A DNA stretch of 34,998 bases from Candidatus Poseidoniaceae archaeon (GTDB taxonomy: Archaea; Thermoplasmatota; Poseidoniia; Poseidoniales; Poseidoniaceae), in the NCBI GenBank assembly GCA_028821785.1, contig JAPKFC010000013.1:1-34998 (forward strand), in the 5' to 3' direction. The position numbers were made by a program, and so were the translations under genes. Positions 16,701 to 24,679 of the stretch are shown here, piece after piece (the first letter of the stretch is position 1; each line of letters begins with the position of its first letter). Below the pieces are notes generated by a model that saw only the letters and a program-made list of their open reading frames with translations, was not told where the DNA came from and searched no databases.

Positions 16701-18479
16701 TCACATTTGTTCAATCGGAATGATTCCTACACCTTGCATACCTGCTTTCAATAGATTTCTTGCTAGTTCTGAAACCTGCAGATAGAGTGGGTTTGGAACA
16801 CCTTCAACTAGAATGTGGCAGTCTCTGTAAAATCCGTTGTAAGCATTTGCTAAATCTAGTAATTGAGCCGCAAACAAATGTGGCTTTCTCATATTTACTG
16901 CTTTGTCGAGTATATCGTTATGCCTTGCAATCGTTCTTAGAAGTTCTACAATTCCAGTTGGCATCTCTTGCTGTGAATAATCAATTTCAGATGCTATAAT
17001 TGAATCAACATCAGCACCTGCTTCAATACAGCGTAACATTACAGAATGTGCTCTAGTATGGCTGTACATGATGAATGGTGCTGAGCCCGCCTCAAATGCC
17101 AGTGCTTCTTCCCAACGGAACGTAAATCCCTTGTCAGGGCTCACTTTTATGATATTGAAACGAACAGCAGAAACACCTACAGCCTCTGCAATTTCCATAA
17201 CCTTTTCTTCCGAATAATCAGGACGTAGTTCTCTTACAATCGTTGCGGCTTGTGCTTGTGCTTCCTCAAGTAAATCATCCATGAAAACTACGTTTCCCTT
17301 TCGCGTAGACATCTTTCCTTCTGGTAACTTGATAAAACTATAGAACAACACCTCTGGGACTCGTTCTCCTAATTCTGTTAGAGCCATTGCAACTTGCTTG
17401 CCTTGCAATTTATGATCTTCTCCTAGAACATTAATCAAATCATCACTCTGTTGCCATTTCCACATATGATATGCAATATCTCTAGTTGCATAGAGTGATG
17501 AACCATCTCCTCTTCTAAAGAAGAATTCAGTTTTACCCTTTAGACCACGTTGGCCCAAATCAAGGTAGCCTGCACCATTATCCGCTTCACCATAAATCTC
17601 CATTTCACTGAGTCTTTGCATCAATTTGGCGACATCTCCATCGATGACGAATTTGGATTCTTTAGTGAAGGTATCAAAATCGATTCCCAATCTGCTAAGA
17701 GTAGTCAGCATTCCATCAAGAACGGGTTGGTAGGCTGATTCAAACTGATCTAGGACATCTTGGTCACCATGTTCACTAGCATGAACCAATCTTCCGATTT
17801 CATCCTCTATCGCTTGTGTGTTTTCACCTTCACGCATTTTTTGTGCAGCTTGGTACCAGCGAACAGTTTCATGGTCGGCCTTGCCTGACCAACGAGGATT
17901 TACAGGATCTCTTCCAACAAGAGTTTGCTCAACTTGTTCCTTGCTAAGGTTTGCAAGAGCCCATGCTAATACTGCAACTTGCTTACCCATGTCGTCAACA
18001 TAATATTCTGCTCTGACTTCGTTTCCAAATAAACGATGAAGACGAACTAAGGAATCGCCGAGTATTGCGTTTCTTGCTCTACCGACGTGGAATGGACCAT
18101 TTGGGTTTGCAGAGGTATGCTCGATGAGAACCTTTCTCCCCGTACTATTCATCGTTCCCAAAGCATCACCAATGCGAACTTTACCCGACAAAACTTGTTG
18201 CGCTAACCAATTAACATTGGCTTTGATGTTAAGATATCCACCAACTGCAGAAACTTCACCTATCGCTGGATTAGAAGAGATTTCATCAGCTATTGATTGA
18301 GCCAATTCAACTGGATTTCTTGACAACTGTTTTGCCAAAGGAAAACATGGAAGTGAAAGGTCTCCTTGAGATGTATCACGGCTAGGTGCTAACATTTGGC
18401 GCCAATTATCGCCTGAAATACCGGCTTTGACAAGGGCCTGTCCAATCAGTTGTTCGATCTCATCTCGTAGAAGTTTCAA
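16701..18479 (-). CDS. argS: arginyl-tRNA synthetase
   Basis: 592 aa. Charges tRNA-Arg. It has the N-terminal Add-1-type domain (1-110), a HIGH motif as HVGR (131-134, in NPNGPFHVGRARNAILGD), and KMSTRKGN (389-396). The C-terminal anticodon-binding DALR domain follows (SHTRAHSVMLRCIEAG onward). Length is typical. Start is TTG (18477-18479). The Shine-Dalgarno GAGGTGA includes the TGA stop of aRF1 (TGAGGTGAATTAATTG), so argS is translated coupled to aRF1. Confidence 0.96.
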   Translation of the reverse strand: MKLLRDEIEQLIGQALVKAGISGDNWRQMLAPSRDTSQGDLSLPCFPLAKQLSRNPVELAQSIADEISSNPAIGEVSAVGGYLNIKANVNWLAQQVLSGKVRIGDALGTMNSTGRKVLIEHTSANPNGPFHVGRARNAILGDSLVRLHRLFGNEVRAEYYVDDMGKQVAVLAWALANLSKEQVEQTLVGRDPVNPRWSGKADHETVRWYQAAQKMREGENTQAIEDEIGRLVHASEHGDQDVLDQFESAYQPVLDGMLTTLSRLGIDFDTFTKESKFVIDGDVAKLMQRLSEMEIYGEADNGAGYLDLGQRGLKGKTEFFFRRGDGSSLYATRDIAYHMWKWQQSDDLINVLGEDHKLQGKQVAMALTELGERVPEVLFYSFIKLPEGKMSTRKGNVVFMDDLLEEAQAQAATIVRELRPDYSEEKVMEIAEAVGVSAVRFNIIKVSPDKGFTFRWEEALAFEAGSAPFIMYSHTRAHSVMLRCIEAGADVDSIIASEIDYSQQEMPTGIVELLRTIARHNDILDKAVNMRKPHLFAAQLLDLANAYNGFYRDCHILVEGVPNPLYLQVSELARNLLKAGMQGVGIIPIEQM

Positions 18480-18489
18480 TTAATTCACC

Positions 18490-19737
18490 TCACATCCAAG
18501 GATAGCGCAATATTGCTGCAAGACCGCCAAATCCATGCATTAGTTGAGAGCCTTCCTCTGTATCAACCGAGATATATACAAGTTCAGTGTTGGATTTTAC
18601 TGCCATTGCACTCAGTTCATCGATTAAAGAAATATTTTCTAGTTCCTTGGCCTTATCTCCAGAAATATCACAAGAAGGGCAATTCGGCATTACTTCCATG
18701 CGGCCAATTGTTATTTTCCATTCATGTTTACATCCACCGCATTGTAGAGTTATTGCATTCTTTCTCAATGCTTCAGAAATAAGTAATTTTTGAACTGCAC
18801 CTTGGTCAAGAGCTTGCTTAACCATTTGCTCACCATATGTTGCCTTTGGGTGGGTTTTAATCAATTCAGAAAGGAATACATCCATGACTTTACGCTCAGC
18901 GTCAAGTTCTATTTCTCCCATCATCTGTCCAGCATTGCCGACCAATTCACGGATTCCACTCTCGTTGGAATATCCTACATCAAAAGTGATCCTAGCAATT
19001 TTTTTAACGATTTCGTGATGGAAATAATCATTCTTGACAACGAAATCCTTTGTAGCGCCTGGCCCTCCAATAATGATTGCTTGGATATTTTCCAAATTTG
19101 GTAACCAGTAATCACAAGCATGCTCACTAGCACGCTTGAAGAACTTGTGCGCAGCCTCTTCAATAAGTCTCTCGAAACGTTGTGCTGATTGACCTCCTTG
19201 GCGGTGCTTGCCCATAATATTGGAAACTAAATGCTCCTGAACGTGTATTCTTTTACCGGTAGCGATTCCAAATGCTGCTTCAGATCTATCTATGACGAAT
19301 AATCCATATGATTTTTTGTCGATAAGCATATCTTCAAGTTGTGTTAATTCAAAAGTTGAATCACATCGATAGCGAAATGACAAAAGTGGTTGAGGTGGGT
19401 CCTCAACTAAGACATTGATCATACGATTTCTATTGTTTCCAACAATGATTGAACCGACGAATAGGGCGATACCGTGTTCTCCTGCATTTTTTATTTTAGA
19501 GAGTGAAGAAAGTGCAGAATCAATCGCTCCTTGTACATTCTTGCGAGTTCCTTTGGATTTGATATTTGCAGCTTGTCCGTGTTCATTTTGTAGTAGTTGA
19601 CGTGCATCGGATACTTGACGGTCTGGTGGAATAATAATGCTGACTAGTTCAGTGCCAAACCCCTTCATTTCACGAAGGTCTTCCAATGCCATCTTGAGAC
19701 GGAGTCGGCGAGAAGCAAGTTCAACATCATCTGACAC
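18490..19737 (-). CDS. prf1: peptide chain release factor aRF1
   Basis: 415 aa. Recognises all three stop codons and triggers peptide release. Stop-codon recognition motifs NIKS (58-61) and YRCDSTF (123-129, YxCxxxF) are present, and the catalytic GGQ is at 181-183 (RQGGQSAQRF). A zinc mini-domain in the C-terminal part has Cys333, 336, 353 and 356. This is the archaeal/eukaryotic type, unrelated to bacterial RF1/RF2. Start is GTG (19735-19737), with GAGG 8 nt upstream. Its 5' leader contains two small hairpins (19747-19785). It forms an operon with argS. Confidence 0.96.
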   Translation of the reverse strand: MSDDVELASRRLRLKMALEDLREMKGFGTELVSIIIPPDRQVSDARQLLQNEHGQAANIKSKGTRKNVQGAIDSALSSLSKIKNAGEHGIALFVGSIIVGNNRNRMINVLVEDPPQPLLSFRYRCDSTFELTQLEDMLIDKKSYGLFVIDRSEAAFGIATGKRIHVQEHLVSNIMGKHRQGGQSAQRFERLIEEAAHKFFKRASEHACDYWLPNLENIQAIIIGGPGATKDFVVKNDYFHHEIVKKIARITFDVGYSNESGIRELVGNAGQMMGEIELDAERKVMDVFLSELIKTHPKATYGEQMVKQALDQGAVQKLLISEALRKNAITLQCGGCKHEWKITIGRMEVMPNCPSCDISGDKAKELENISLIDELSAMAVKSNTELVYISVDTEEGSQLMHGFGGLAAILRYPWM

Positions 19738-19939
19738 AGTCTACGCCTCTAATTTAGTGGTAGAGACGAGGGGTTTTCAACCCTCCCACCTTTGTTGAAT
19801 TAACTTTGAAGTTCTCAAGTAAGTTACTTTGATAAATTTCCTATTCATTGAGGTAGAATTTGATTGAAACTTAATAATTGGCTCTATGTCAATAATCACA
19901 AGGGATATGCTCAAAGAATAGGTCTGCGAGGGGAGACCG
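19738..19939. promoter_or_regulatory. Divergent promoter region, aRF1 / pyrH
   Basis: 202 nt. The dyad AAGTAA-G-TTACTT (19817-19829) abuts a TATA-like GATAAATTTC (19831-19840). On the minus strand, hairpins at 19768-19785 (GAGGG/CCCTC) and 19747-19765 (CTCT/AGAG) would lie in the aRF1 leader. For pyrH, CTCAAAG (19910-19916) is centred 27 nt upstream of ATG 19940, and GAGGGGA (19928-19934) is a Shine-Dalgarno. Confidence 0.4.
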
Positions 19940-20647
19940 ATGACAAGTCGTCACATCGTTGCATTAGGAGGCAGTCTGTTGCGTCCGGAGGAATCCGAAC
20001 AACGCAGTGCATGGTTCGGTCAACTTAGACAACTAGCAGTCCACTTGGAAGGTAATGGCCGAAGAGTTGGCATAGTCATAGGTGGAGGGCTTCCGGCAAG
20101 AGAGGCTATTGAATTAGCAAAAACTTGTGTTTCAGAATCTAATAAATTAGACCAAGTTGGCATTGCAGCAACTCGATTGAATGCAACAGTAATCCAGCAA
20201 GTATTGCTTGATACCGGCTGTAATGTAGCACCTTCAATCCCTCACACTACTTCAGAGTCTGCTGAATTATTAGAAAAATACAATTTTGTGGTGATGGGTG
20301 GAACTACTCCTGGCCATACAACTGATGCAGTGGCAGTTGCTTTTGCTAGAGACGCAGGTGCTAGAACCTGTATTATTGCAACAAATGTTAGTCATGTCTA
20401 TGATAAAGATCCTAGAGAATTTGATGATGCTGAAACATTGACGAAATTGACAATTGATCAGTTGGCAGAGATTACTGGAATAGGTGAACCACTTGCGCCA
20501 GGTGCTTCAGCGGTTATTGACCCAGTCGCAGTTGGTTGGGCAAAAGATTCCTGTATCGATTTGGCGGTATTAGATGGACGCCAAATATCAATATTAGAGC
20601 AAGCATTAGATGGCCAACCATTCGATGGTACGCTAATAACTTCATGA
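19940..20647 (+). CDS. pyrH: UMP kinase, archaeal type
   Basis: 235 aa amino-acid-kinase-fold enzyme making UDP from UMP. It has GGSLLRPEES at the phosphate loop, VIGGGLPAREAIELA, MGGTTPGHTTDAVAVAFA (UMP binding), NVSHVYDKDPREF, and a C-terminal SAVIDPVAVGWAKDS block. These follow the archaeal PyrH pattern. Together with carAB, dut and nrdBA it supports nucleotide supply. Shine-Dalgarno GAGGGGA precedes ATG 19940. The TGA stop is part of the ribosome site of the next gene (TGAGGTGAGAAAATG). Confidence 0.93.
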   Translation: MTSRHIVALGGSLLRPEESEQRSAWFGQLRQLAVHLEGNGRRVGIVIGGGLPAREAIELAKTCVSESNKLDQVGIAATRLNATVIQQVLLDTGCNVAPSIPHTTSESAELLEKYNFVVMGGTTPGHTTDAVAVAFARDAGARTCIIATNVSHVYDKDPREFDDAETLTKLTIDQLAEITGIGEPLAPGASAVIDPVAVGWAKDSCIDLAVLDGRQISILEQALDGQPFDGTLITS

Positions 20648-20656
20648 GGTGAGAAA

Positions 20657-20905
20657 ATGTCAGAATCAGCAAGTAATACGAAAAATTCACGCAATAGCAG
20701 CCGAGTACAGCCGCATAAGCATTGCAGGATTTGCCAAGAAGCGATTCCAACAAAAACAGAACCAAGAGTTTGCAAGAAAGAAGAGTGTATCACTAAGAAT
20801 GAAAAGAATGAGAAGAGTCAGAAACAAGTTAGGGTTCTAATGCTCATCTTCTTTGGTATATTCGCTCTACCATTTATTGCCTCAATTGTATTACAAATAC
20901 TTTGA
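20657..20905 (+). CDS. DUF2116-type Zn-ribbon membrane protein
   Basis: 82 aa. A Ser/Asn-rich N-terminus leads into a zinc-ribbon-like motif with His20, His22, Cys23, Cys26, Cys39 and Cys44 (HKHCRICQEAIP, CKKEEC). A charged stretch and one C-terminal transmembrane helix follow (about 58-81, VLMLIFFGIFALPFIASIVL). This small archaeal family (DUF2116) has no known function and would be a tail-anchored protein with a cytosolic zinc ribbon. It is coupled to pyrH by the stop/Shine-Dalgarno fusion, though a metabolic link is unproven. It is convergent with the next gene, 3 nt apart. Confidence 0.85.
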   Translation: MSESASNTKNSRNSSRVQPHKHCRICQEAIPTKTEPRVCKKEECITKNEKNEKSQKQVRVLMLIFFGIFALPFIASIVLQIL

Positions 20906-20908
20906 GAA

Positions 20909-21415
20909 TCAAGAGTTTTGGAATTCTCCAAGCAATCCTTCAGCAGTACCAGCGATTTGTTCAGTTTGTCCTGCAGCGGTTAGGCGGTCACCCAATTTGT
21001 ATAATTCTTTGAATGCCTCTTTTATTGAACTGGTTTGCTTTAAGAATTGTATTGCAGGCCAACCACAGTCTATGATTCCCGGCTCTACTGTGCTTTCTTC
21101 AACCCACGCCGCGCATGACACACCATGGCATAGTGCACTGAATTGTGATAGATCTAACCAAAATGTATTGCGTTTACAGACAGGACAAGTTTTGCATTCA
21201 ATTGTCGATAGAACGGTCATTGCATCATCTCCAACAATATCAATTTCCCAAATAACTATGCTTGCAGACTTTAAATTCATAAGTTCACTTTTCTTTAGAA
21301 AAGTGCGTAATACCTGCCAAGCAGTCTCTTCTGAACTAAAGCAGCCCATGCCTATGGCCTTACCATCTGCTTCAACAGCAGTTGGAACAAATACGCGACT
21401 CGGAGTATCGGCCAT
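20909..21415 (-). CDS. Cys-rich protein of unknown function
   Basis: 168 aa from ATG 21415. The first part (SRVFVPTAVEADGKAIGMG, then ASIVIWEIDIVGDD) looks like an alpha/beta domain. A central CxxCxxC cluster (Cys74, 77, 80) with Cys96 and Cys101 (ALCHGVSC) probably binds zinc or a cluster. No family is recognised. An in-frame ATG at 21508 would add 31 residues and overlap folB by 19 nt; it is not chosen because that stretch is AT-rich and holds TATA-like sequence (TGCATATTTTTGCA, around 21451-21464). It follows folB on the same strand with 74 nt between. Confidence 0.65.
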   Translation of the reverse strand: MADTPSRVFVPTAVEADGKAIGMGCFSSEETAWQVLRTFLKKSELMNLKSASIVIWEIDIVGDDAMTVLSTIECKTCPVCKRNTFWLDLSQFSALCHGVSCAAWVEESTVEPGIIDCGWPAIQFLKQTSSIKEAFKELYKLGDRLTAAGQTEQIAGTAEGLLGEFQNS

Positions 21416-21489
21416 TACAACGCCCTTGATGCGAAGCCCTTCAATACTTATGCAAAAATATGCAATTAAACTTCTATTTGTCAAGCCGA

Positions 21490-21855
21490 TTATTGCGGGC
21501 GAGACCATTCCATTTCAATGACGGGTAAGCCACCTGGATGAGGTAGTGGTGCTTGTGGTTTTTCAATTCGTATTTTTATTTTGCAAACCATCTCATTGCT
21601 GGAAAGGTTTTTAATTATTCTTTCACACATTGTTTCCATTAGTCCAATCGGTTTTTTAGCATCAATAATTTCAGCATCAATTGCGATTTGGATGTCTGCA
21701 TAATTCAATGTATTTGCTAACTTACCTGCAATGCTATGGTCCATTATTGTCGCCCATACAGTGAAATTGAAAGGTTGTTGTTCCTTATGTTCGAATTCAT
21801 AATAGCCATGCTTGGCCATAACAGTATAATTCTCTAAAGCGACAGTGATAGTCAT
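21490..21855 (-). CDS. folB: dihydroneopterin aldolase FolB
   Basis: 121 aa, the usual length. It converts dihydroneopterin to 6-hydroxymethyl-dihydropterin, the substrate line feeding FolP. The family pattern is visible: ALENYTVMAKHGYYEFEHKE (with the HG/Y-E-x-E block), TLNYADI, LMETMCERI and the C-terminal IEKPQAPLPHPGG. ATG 21855 is preferred over GTG 21864; the sequence TGAGTGATCACTATG carries the stop of the PPIase gene and a GTGATC ribosome site. It is oligomeric in known cases. Confidence 0.9.
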   Translation of the reverse strand: MTITVALENYTVMAKHGYYEFEHKEQQPFNFTVWATIMDHSIAGKLANTLNYADIQIAIDAEIIDAKKPIGLMETMCERIIKNLSSNEMVCKIKIRIEKPQAPLPHPGGLPVIEMEWSRPQ

Positions 21856-21864
21856 AGTGATCAC

Positions 21865-22158
21865 TCATTGTTCAGAATCTCTTTCGTGAACCCAAATTAG
21901 ATGGTATCCGAATTGAGTTTTTACAGGAGCTGAGACTGTTTTCAAAGGGGTACTCCATACCGCTACCTCAAATTCCTTAACCATATTTCCTTTACGAAAC
22001 CAACCCAAATCTCCACCTTTTTGGGAAGAAGGACAAGAACTCTTTTTCCTTGCTAATTTTTGAAAATCTTTTAATTTTGAAACTTTATCTTTAATCTGTA
22101 CTGCTTCAGATTTAGATTCAACCAAAATGTGACTTGCCCATGCATTAGGTGCGACCAT
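21865..22158 (-). CDS. parvulin-type peptidyl-prolyl isomerase
   Basis: 97 aa single-domain parvulin (rotamase). Family marks are ASHILVESKSEA at the start, FQKLARKKSSCPSSQKGGDL in the middle, LGWFRKGNMVKEFE, and the closing VKTQFGYHLIWVHER. It has no signal peptide or membrane segment, so it should act in the cytoplasm as a folding helper. It resembles small bacterial/archaeal PpiC forms such as PinA. It is followed directly by folB (9 nt to its ATG), an operon pair with no obvious functional link. Confidence 0.92.
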   Translation of the reverse strand: MVAPNAWASHILVESKSEAVQIKDKVSKLKDFQKLARKKSSCPSSQKGGDLGWFRKGNMVKEFEVAVWSTPLKTVSAPVKTQFGYHLIWVHERDSEQ

Positions 22159-22198
22159 GAAAGGGCTATGAGATTCTATTCTTCAACTCTTTTGAACA

Positions 22199-24004
22199 TC
22201 AAGAATCGAGATTGTAGGCTAAGGCACTCAAATACGTCCCATAAATTGTAACAGATACACCCAGTGATTCTTCGTTAAAACGTTCCATATTGTCTTTGTA
22301 AGTGTGATACTCCCAACTTCCGCTACCATAGCATACGACAGCTCTACCGTTTGCACCACTTCCTAAATCATAGACAAATGGTCCATGATCAGAATTGTAT
22401 GGCATTCCATCTTTGTCGCCCTTGTCTCCTAATAGTGCAGACATACGAATTTCGTATCTATTGGCAATATCTGGATATGTTGAAATATATGCTTTTTTGA
22501 TGCTTTCAACATTTTTATAATCGGCCATACTATTTGTGAACAATGTCAATGAGTTACCACGGTTAGCAAAATCAGCATCGACGTGATTCATATCCAAATT
22601 TATGTATAGGCGTAGATTTCTTTTCAAATCGTCCTTCATTTCATTAACATATGCTCTACTGCCGTAAAGTCCTTCTTCTTCTCCACCCCATGTGCAGAAT
22701 CGGATTGTTCTATCAGGTGTTCCCGATTCGTTAACGAGTTTGGAAATTTGTCTTGACATCTCCATAATACTAGCTGTTCCTGAAGTATCATCAATTGCAC
22801 CCGGTCCATTGTAAACTGTATCGTGGTGTGCTCCAGCAATGACTACTTCAGATGATTTTCCTTTGAACTCTCCACAAGGAACGTAAATTGTTCTTGTGCC
22901 CCCATTATCGACATCTATGTCCAATGAGATTGTTCCCGAACCATTGATTACTGCAGCTTCTAATATTTCACCAGCATCTTTTGACATTGCAATGAATGAT
23001 AACTCGGTTGGTACAGTTCCACCGTTTGCTTCTGTAATTGCTTCTATAGAGGTTCCCTTGAAAATCGGTACACAATCATTGACTTCAACTTTACCGCAAT
23101 TGTAATCTTTGTTTACTCTGATTAACGACACTAAATCATTCTCTGCAGCTTTACTCATCAATGCAGTATTGCCAGTTATTGAACCTCCACCTCTAACATA
23201 GCCAATTTGTCCACTCGCTTCTTGCCACAGTGATTCTTCAGAACCGTTGCCTAAATCAACAATTGGGACATCATCACCGAATTGGAAGAAACTAGAACCG
23301 CTGAATCCTTGGATGACATAATCAATTCGATGTTCAAAGGTATATGCAACACTTCCAAGGTCTGCAGCAGAACACGGCGGTGCGAATGGATTGATATTAC
23401 CCGGAGTACAAACTTGTAGAGATGGTTCTGCATTTACATGGTGCATTTCAACCTCATAAGAATGGAGTGTAGTTGTCATTCCAAGGGACTCGAAATGCTG
23501 TTCAATCATCTGTGCAGTAGCGGCTTCTTCATCAGTTCCACTCATTCTACCTTCCCAATCAGGGTGGCCGAGATCAACAAGGCTCTGAGCATACTGTCTA
23601 GCCATTGAAGCATCATATTCAATCAATTCAAATTCAAGTTCCTCTTCAAATCCAAGCCATGCAGGTTGAATAATAAGAACTGCTGAAATCATCAGCAGAG
23701 AAAGACCTATTGCCGCTATTATTTTGAGCTTATGCGGACTTACTATTGGGGCTATCATTCTTTGAAATGTAGCAGAATGACTTGAAGATTCAGTGTTCTC
23801 ATCCAACTGAAGAAACTTCTCATCGGAATCGCCATCAACTAATATCGCTTCTGCAGCGGGTATCTGTGGGAGTAACTTGCCTGTCTGATGAGCCGATAGA
23901 CGTTCAATCAATTGGGCCTTAGTTCCGGATACTGGGAGTGCATTGGTTTTGCAAAGTTCCTTTAATTCGAACACTTTCAATGAATTATAATCTGTATCAG
24001 ACAT
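22199..24004 (-). CDS. SAP domain, transmembrane helix and M28-family metallopeptidase fusion
   Basis: 601 aa. An N-terminal SAP-like helix-extended-loop-helix (about 7-41: LKVFELKELCKTNALPVSG) is followed by an acidic linker, one transmembrane helix (about 94-113) and a large extracellular part. The peptidase M28 domain has HHD (393-395), IDD (404-406), EEE (442-444), LDMN (470-473) and a late SDHGPF. These supply two zinc ions and the catalytic Glu, as in aminopeptidases. A PA-like insert probably lies between about 230 and 380. The protein would sit with the SAP domain inside and the peptidase outside. SAP domains normally bind DNA, so their presence here is odd. A 13-bp palindrome (24019-24031) lies just upstream of the ATG. 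Confidence 0.88.
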   Translation of the reverse strand: MSDTDYNSLKVFELKELCKTNALPVSGTKAQLIERLSAHQTGKLLPQIPAAEAILVDGDSDEKFLQLDENTESSSHSATFQRMIAPIVSPHKLKIIAAIGLSLLMISAVLIIQPAWLGFEEELEFELIEYDASMARQYAQSLVDLGHPDWEGRMSGTDEEAATAQMIEQHFESLGMTTTLHSYEVEMHHVNAEPSLQVCTPGNINPFAPPCSAADLGSVAYTFEHRIDYVIQGFSGSSFFQFGDDVPIVDLGNGSEESLWQEASGQIGYVRGGGSITGNTALMSKAAENDLVSLIRVNKDYNCGKVEVNDCVPIFKGTSIEAITEANGGTVPTELSFIAMSKDAGEILEAAVINGSGTISLDIDVDNGGTRTIYVPCGEFKGKSSEVVIAGAHHDTVYNGPGAIDDTSGTASIMEMSRQISKLVNESGTPDRTIRFCTWGGEEEGLYGSRAYVNEMKDDLKRNLRLYINLDMNHVDADFANRGNSLTLFTNSMADYKNVESIKKAYISTYPDIANRYEIRMSALLGDKGDKDGMPYNSDHGPFVYDLGSGANGRAVVCYGSGSWEYHTYKDNMERFNEESLGVSVTIYGTYLSALAYNLDS

Positions 24005-24018
24005 ATTTGCACCATAGG

Positions 24019-24031
24019 GGGCTATTAGCCC
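24019..24031. promoter_or_regulatory. 13-bp palindrome upstream of the M28 gene
   Basis: GGGCTA-T-TAGCCC, perfect, 15 nt from ATG 24004. It could be an operator or a leader hairpin near the ribosome site; neither can be told from the sequence. Confidence 0.3.
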
Positions 24032-24065
24032 GACCTTGATGAACTAAATGGTATTATGATTAGAA

Positions 24066-24638
24066 TTATTGGATTTCTTTGCCAGTCCATCGCTTGCCGA
24101 TGTCATGCTCTAGTCCCAATTGGTCAAGTATTCTTGCAACAATAAAGTCGACCAAGTCATCGATTGATTGCGGATGATTGTAAAATCCAGGAGATGCTGG
24201 GATAATGATCGTATTCCAAGATGATAATTTCGCCATATTTTCAAGATGAGCAGTAGCATAAGGGGCTTCACGTGGAACGATTATCAACTTGCGTCTTTCC
24301 TTTAATGCAACAATTGCAGAACGTGTTACTAAATTATCACCAATCCCTGCAGCCAGTTTGCCCAAAGTAGTTCCTGAACAAGGGCAGATGACTACAGCAT
24401 CAATATTTGCAGAACCAGATGCAGATTTTGCTGCAACATTTTTCCCATCTTCAAGAATGGCAGAATAGTTTGCAGCAATGGTTTCTTTATCGGTTTGACA
24501 TTCATGTGCTAGTGTCAGTTCTCCAGATTCAGTTACAACAAGCCGTACTTGAACTCCAAGATTTGACAAGCACTCAGTAAGGCGTTTGCCGTATATTGCA
24601 CCAGATGCGCCGGTTATTGCCACTACTACTTCACCCAT
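24066..24638 (-). CDS. ubiX: UbiX-like flavin prenyltransferase
   Basis: 190 aa. Prenylates FMN to give the cofactor of UbiD-family decarboxylases. Marks are VVVAITGASGAIYGKRL at the N-terminus, CPCSGTTLGKLAAGIGDNL, and the RRKLIIVPREAPY segment; the tail is also typical. ATG 24638 is preferred over 24662 because the palindromic TATA GCATATATGC is centred about 26 nt upstream, and length then matches the family. No UbiD is in this window, so the partner is unknown. The aminotransferase upstream ends 42 nt away. Confidence 0.93.
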   Translation of the reverse strand: MGEVVVAITGASGAIYGKRLTECLSNLGVQVRLVVTESGELTLAHECQTDKETIAANYSAILEDGKNVAAKSASGSANIDAVVICPCSGTTLGKLAAGIGDNLVTRSAIVALKERRKLIIVPREAPYATAHLENMAKLSSWNTIIIPASPGFYNHPQSIDDLVDFIVARILDQLGLEHDIGKRWTGKEIQ

Positions 24639-24658
24639 GTACTGTGCAACTCCTTTTT

Positions 24659-24668
24659 GCATATATGC
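24659..24668 (-). promoter_or_regulatory. TATA-like element before ubiX
   Basis: GCATATATGC, centred 25-26 nt before ATG 24638, fits an archaeal TATA box for a leaderless mRNA. Confidence 0.45.
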
Positions 24669-24679
24669 CCTTGTTTTTA

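Noticed and set aside
19743-19790. tRNA-like sequence on the + strand (TAGTGGTAGAG followed by a TTTTCAA loop)
   Set aside because: A D-arm-like and anticodon-arm-like pair can be drawn, but there is no T-arm (GTTCRAN) or matching acceptor stem, and the anticodon stem has mismatches.
20853-21521. Long + strand frame of 222 codons
   Set aside because: Antisense to the Cys-rich protein; no recognisable domain, and the minus frame has clearer coding character.
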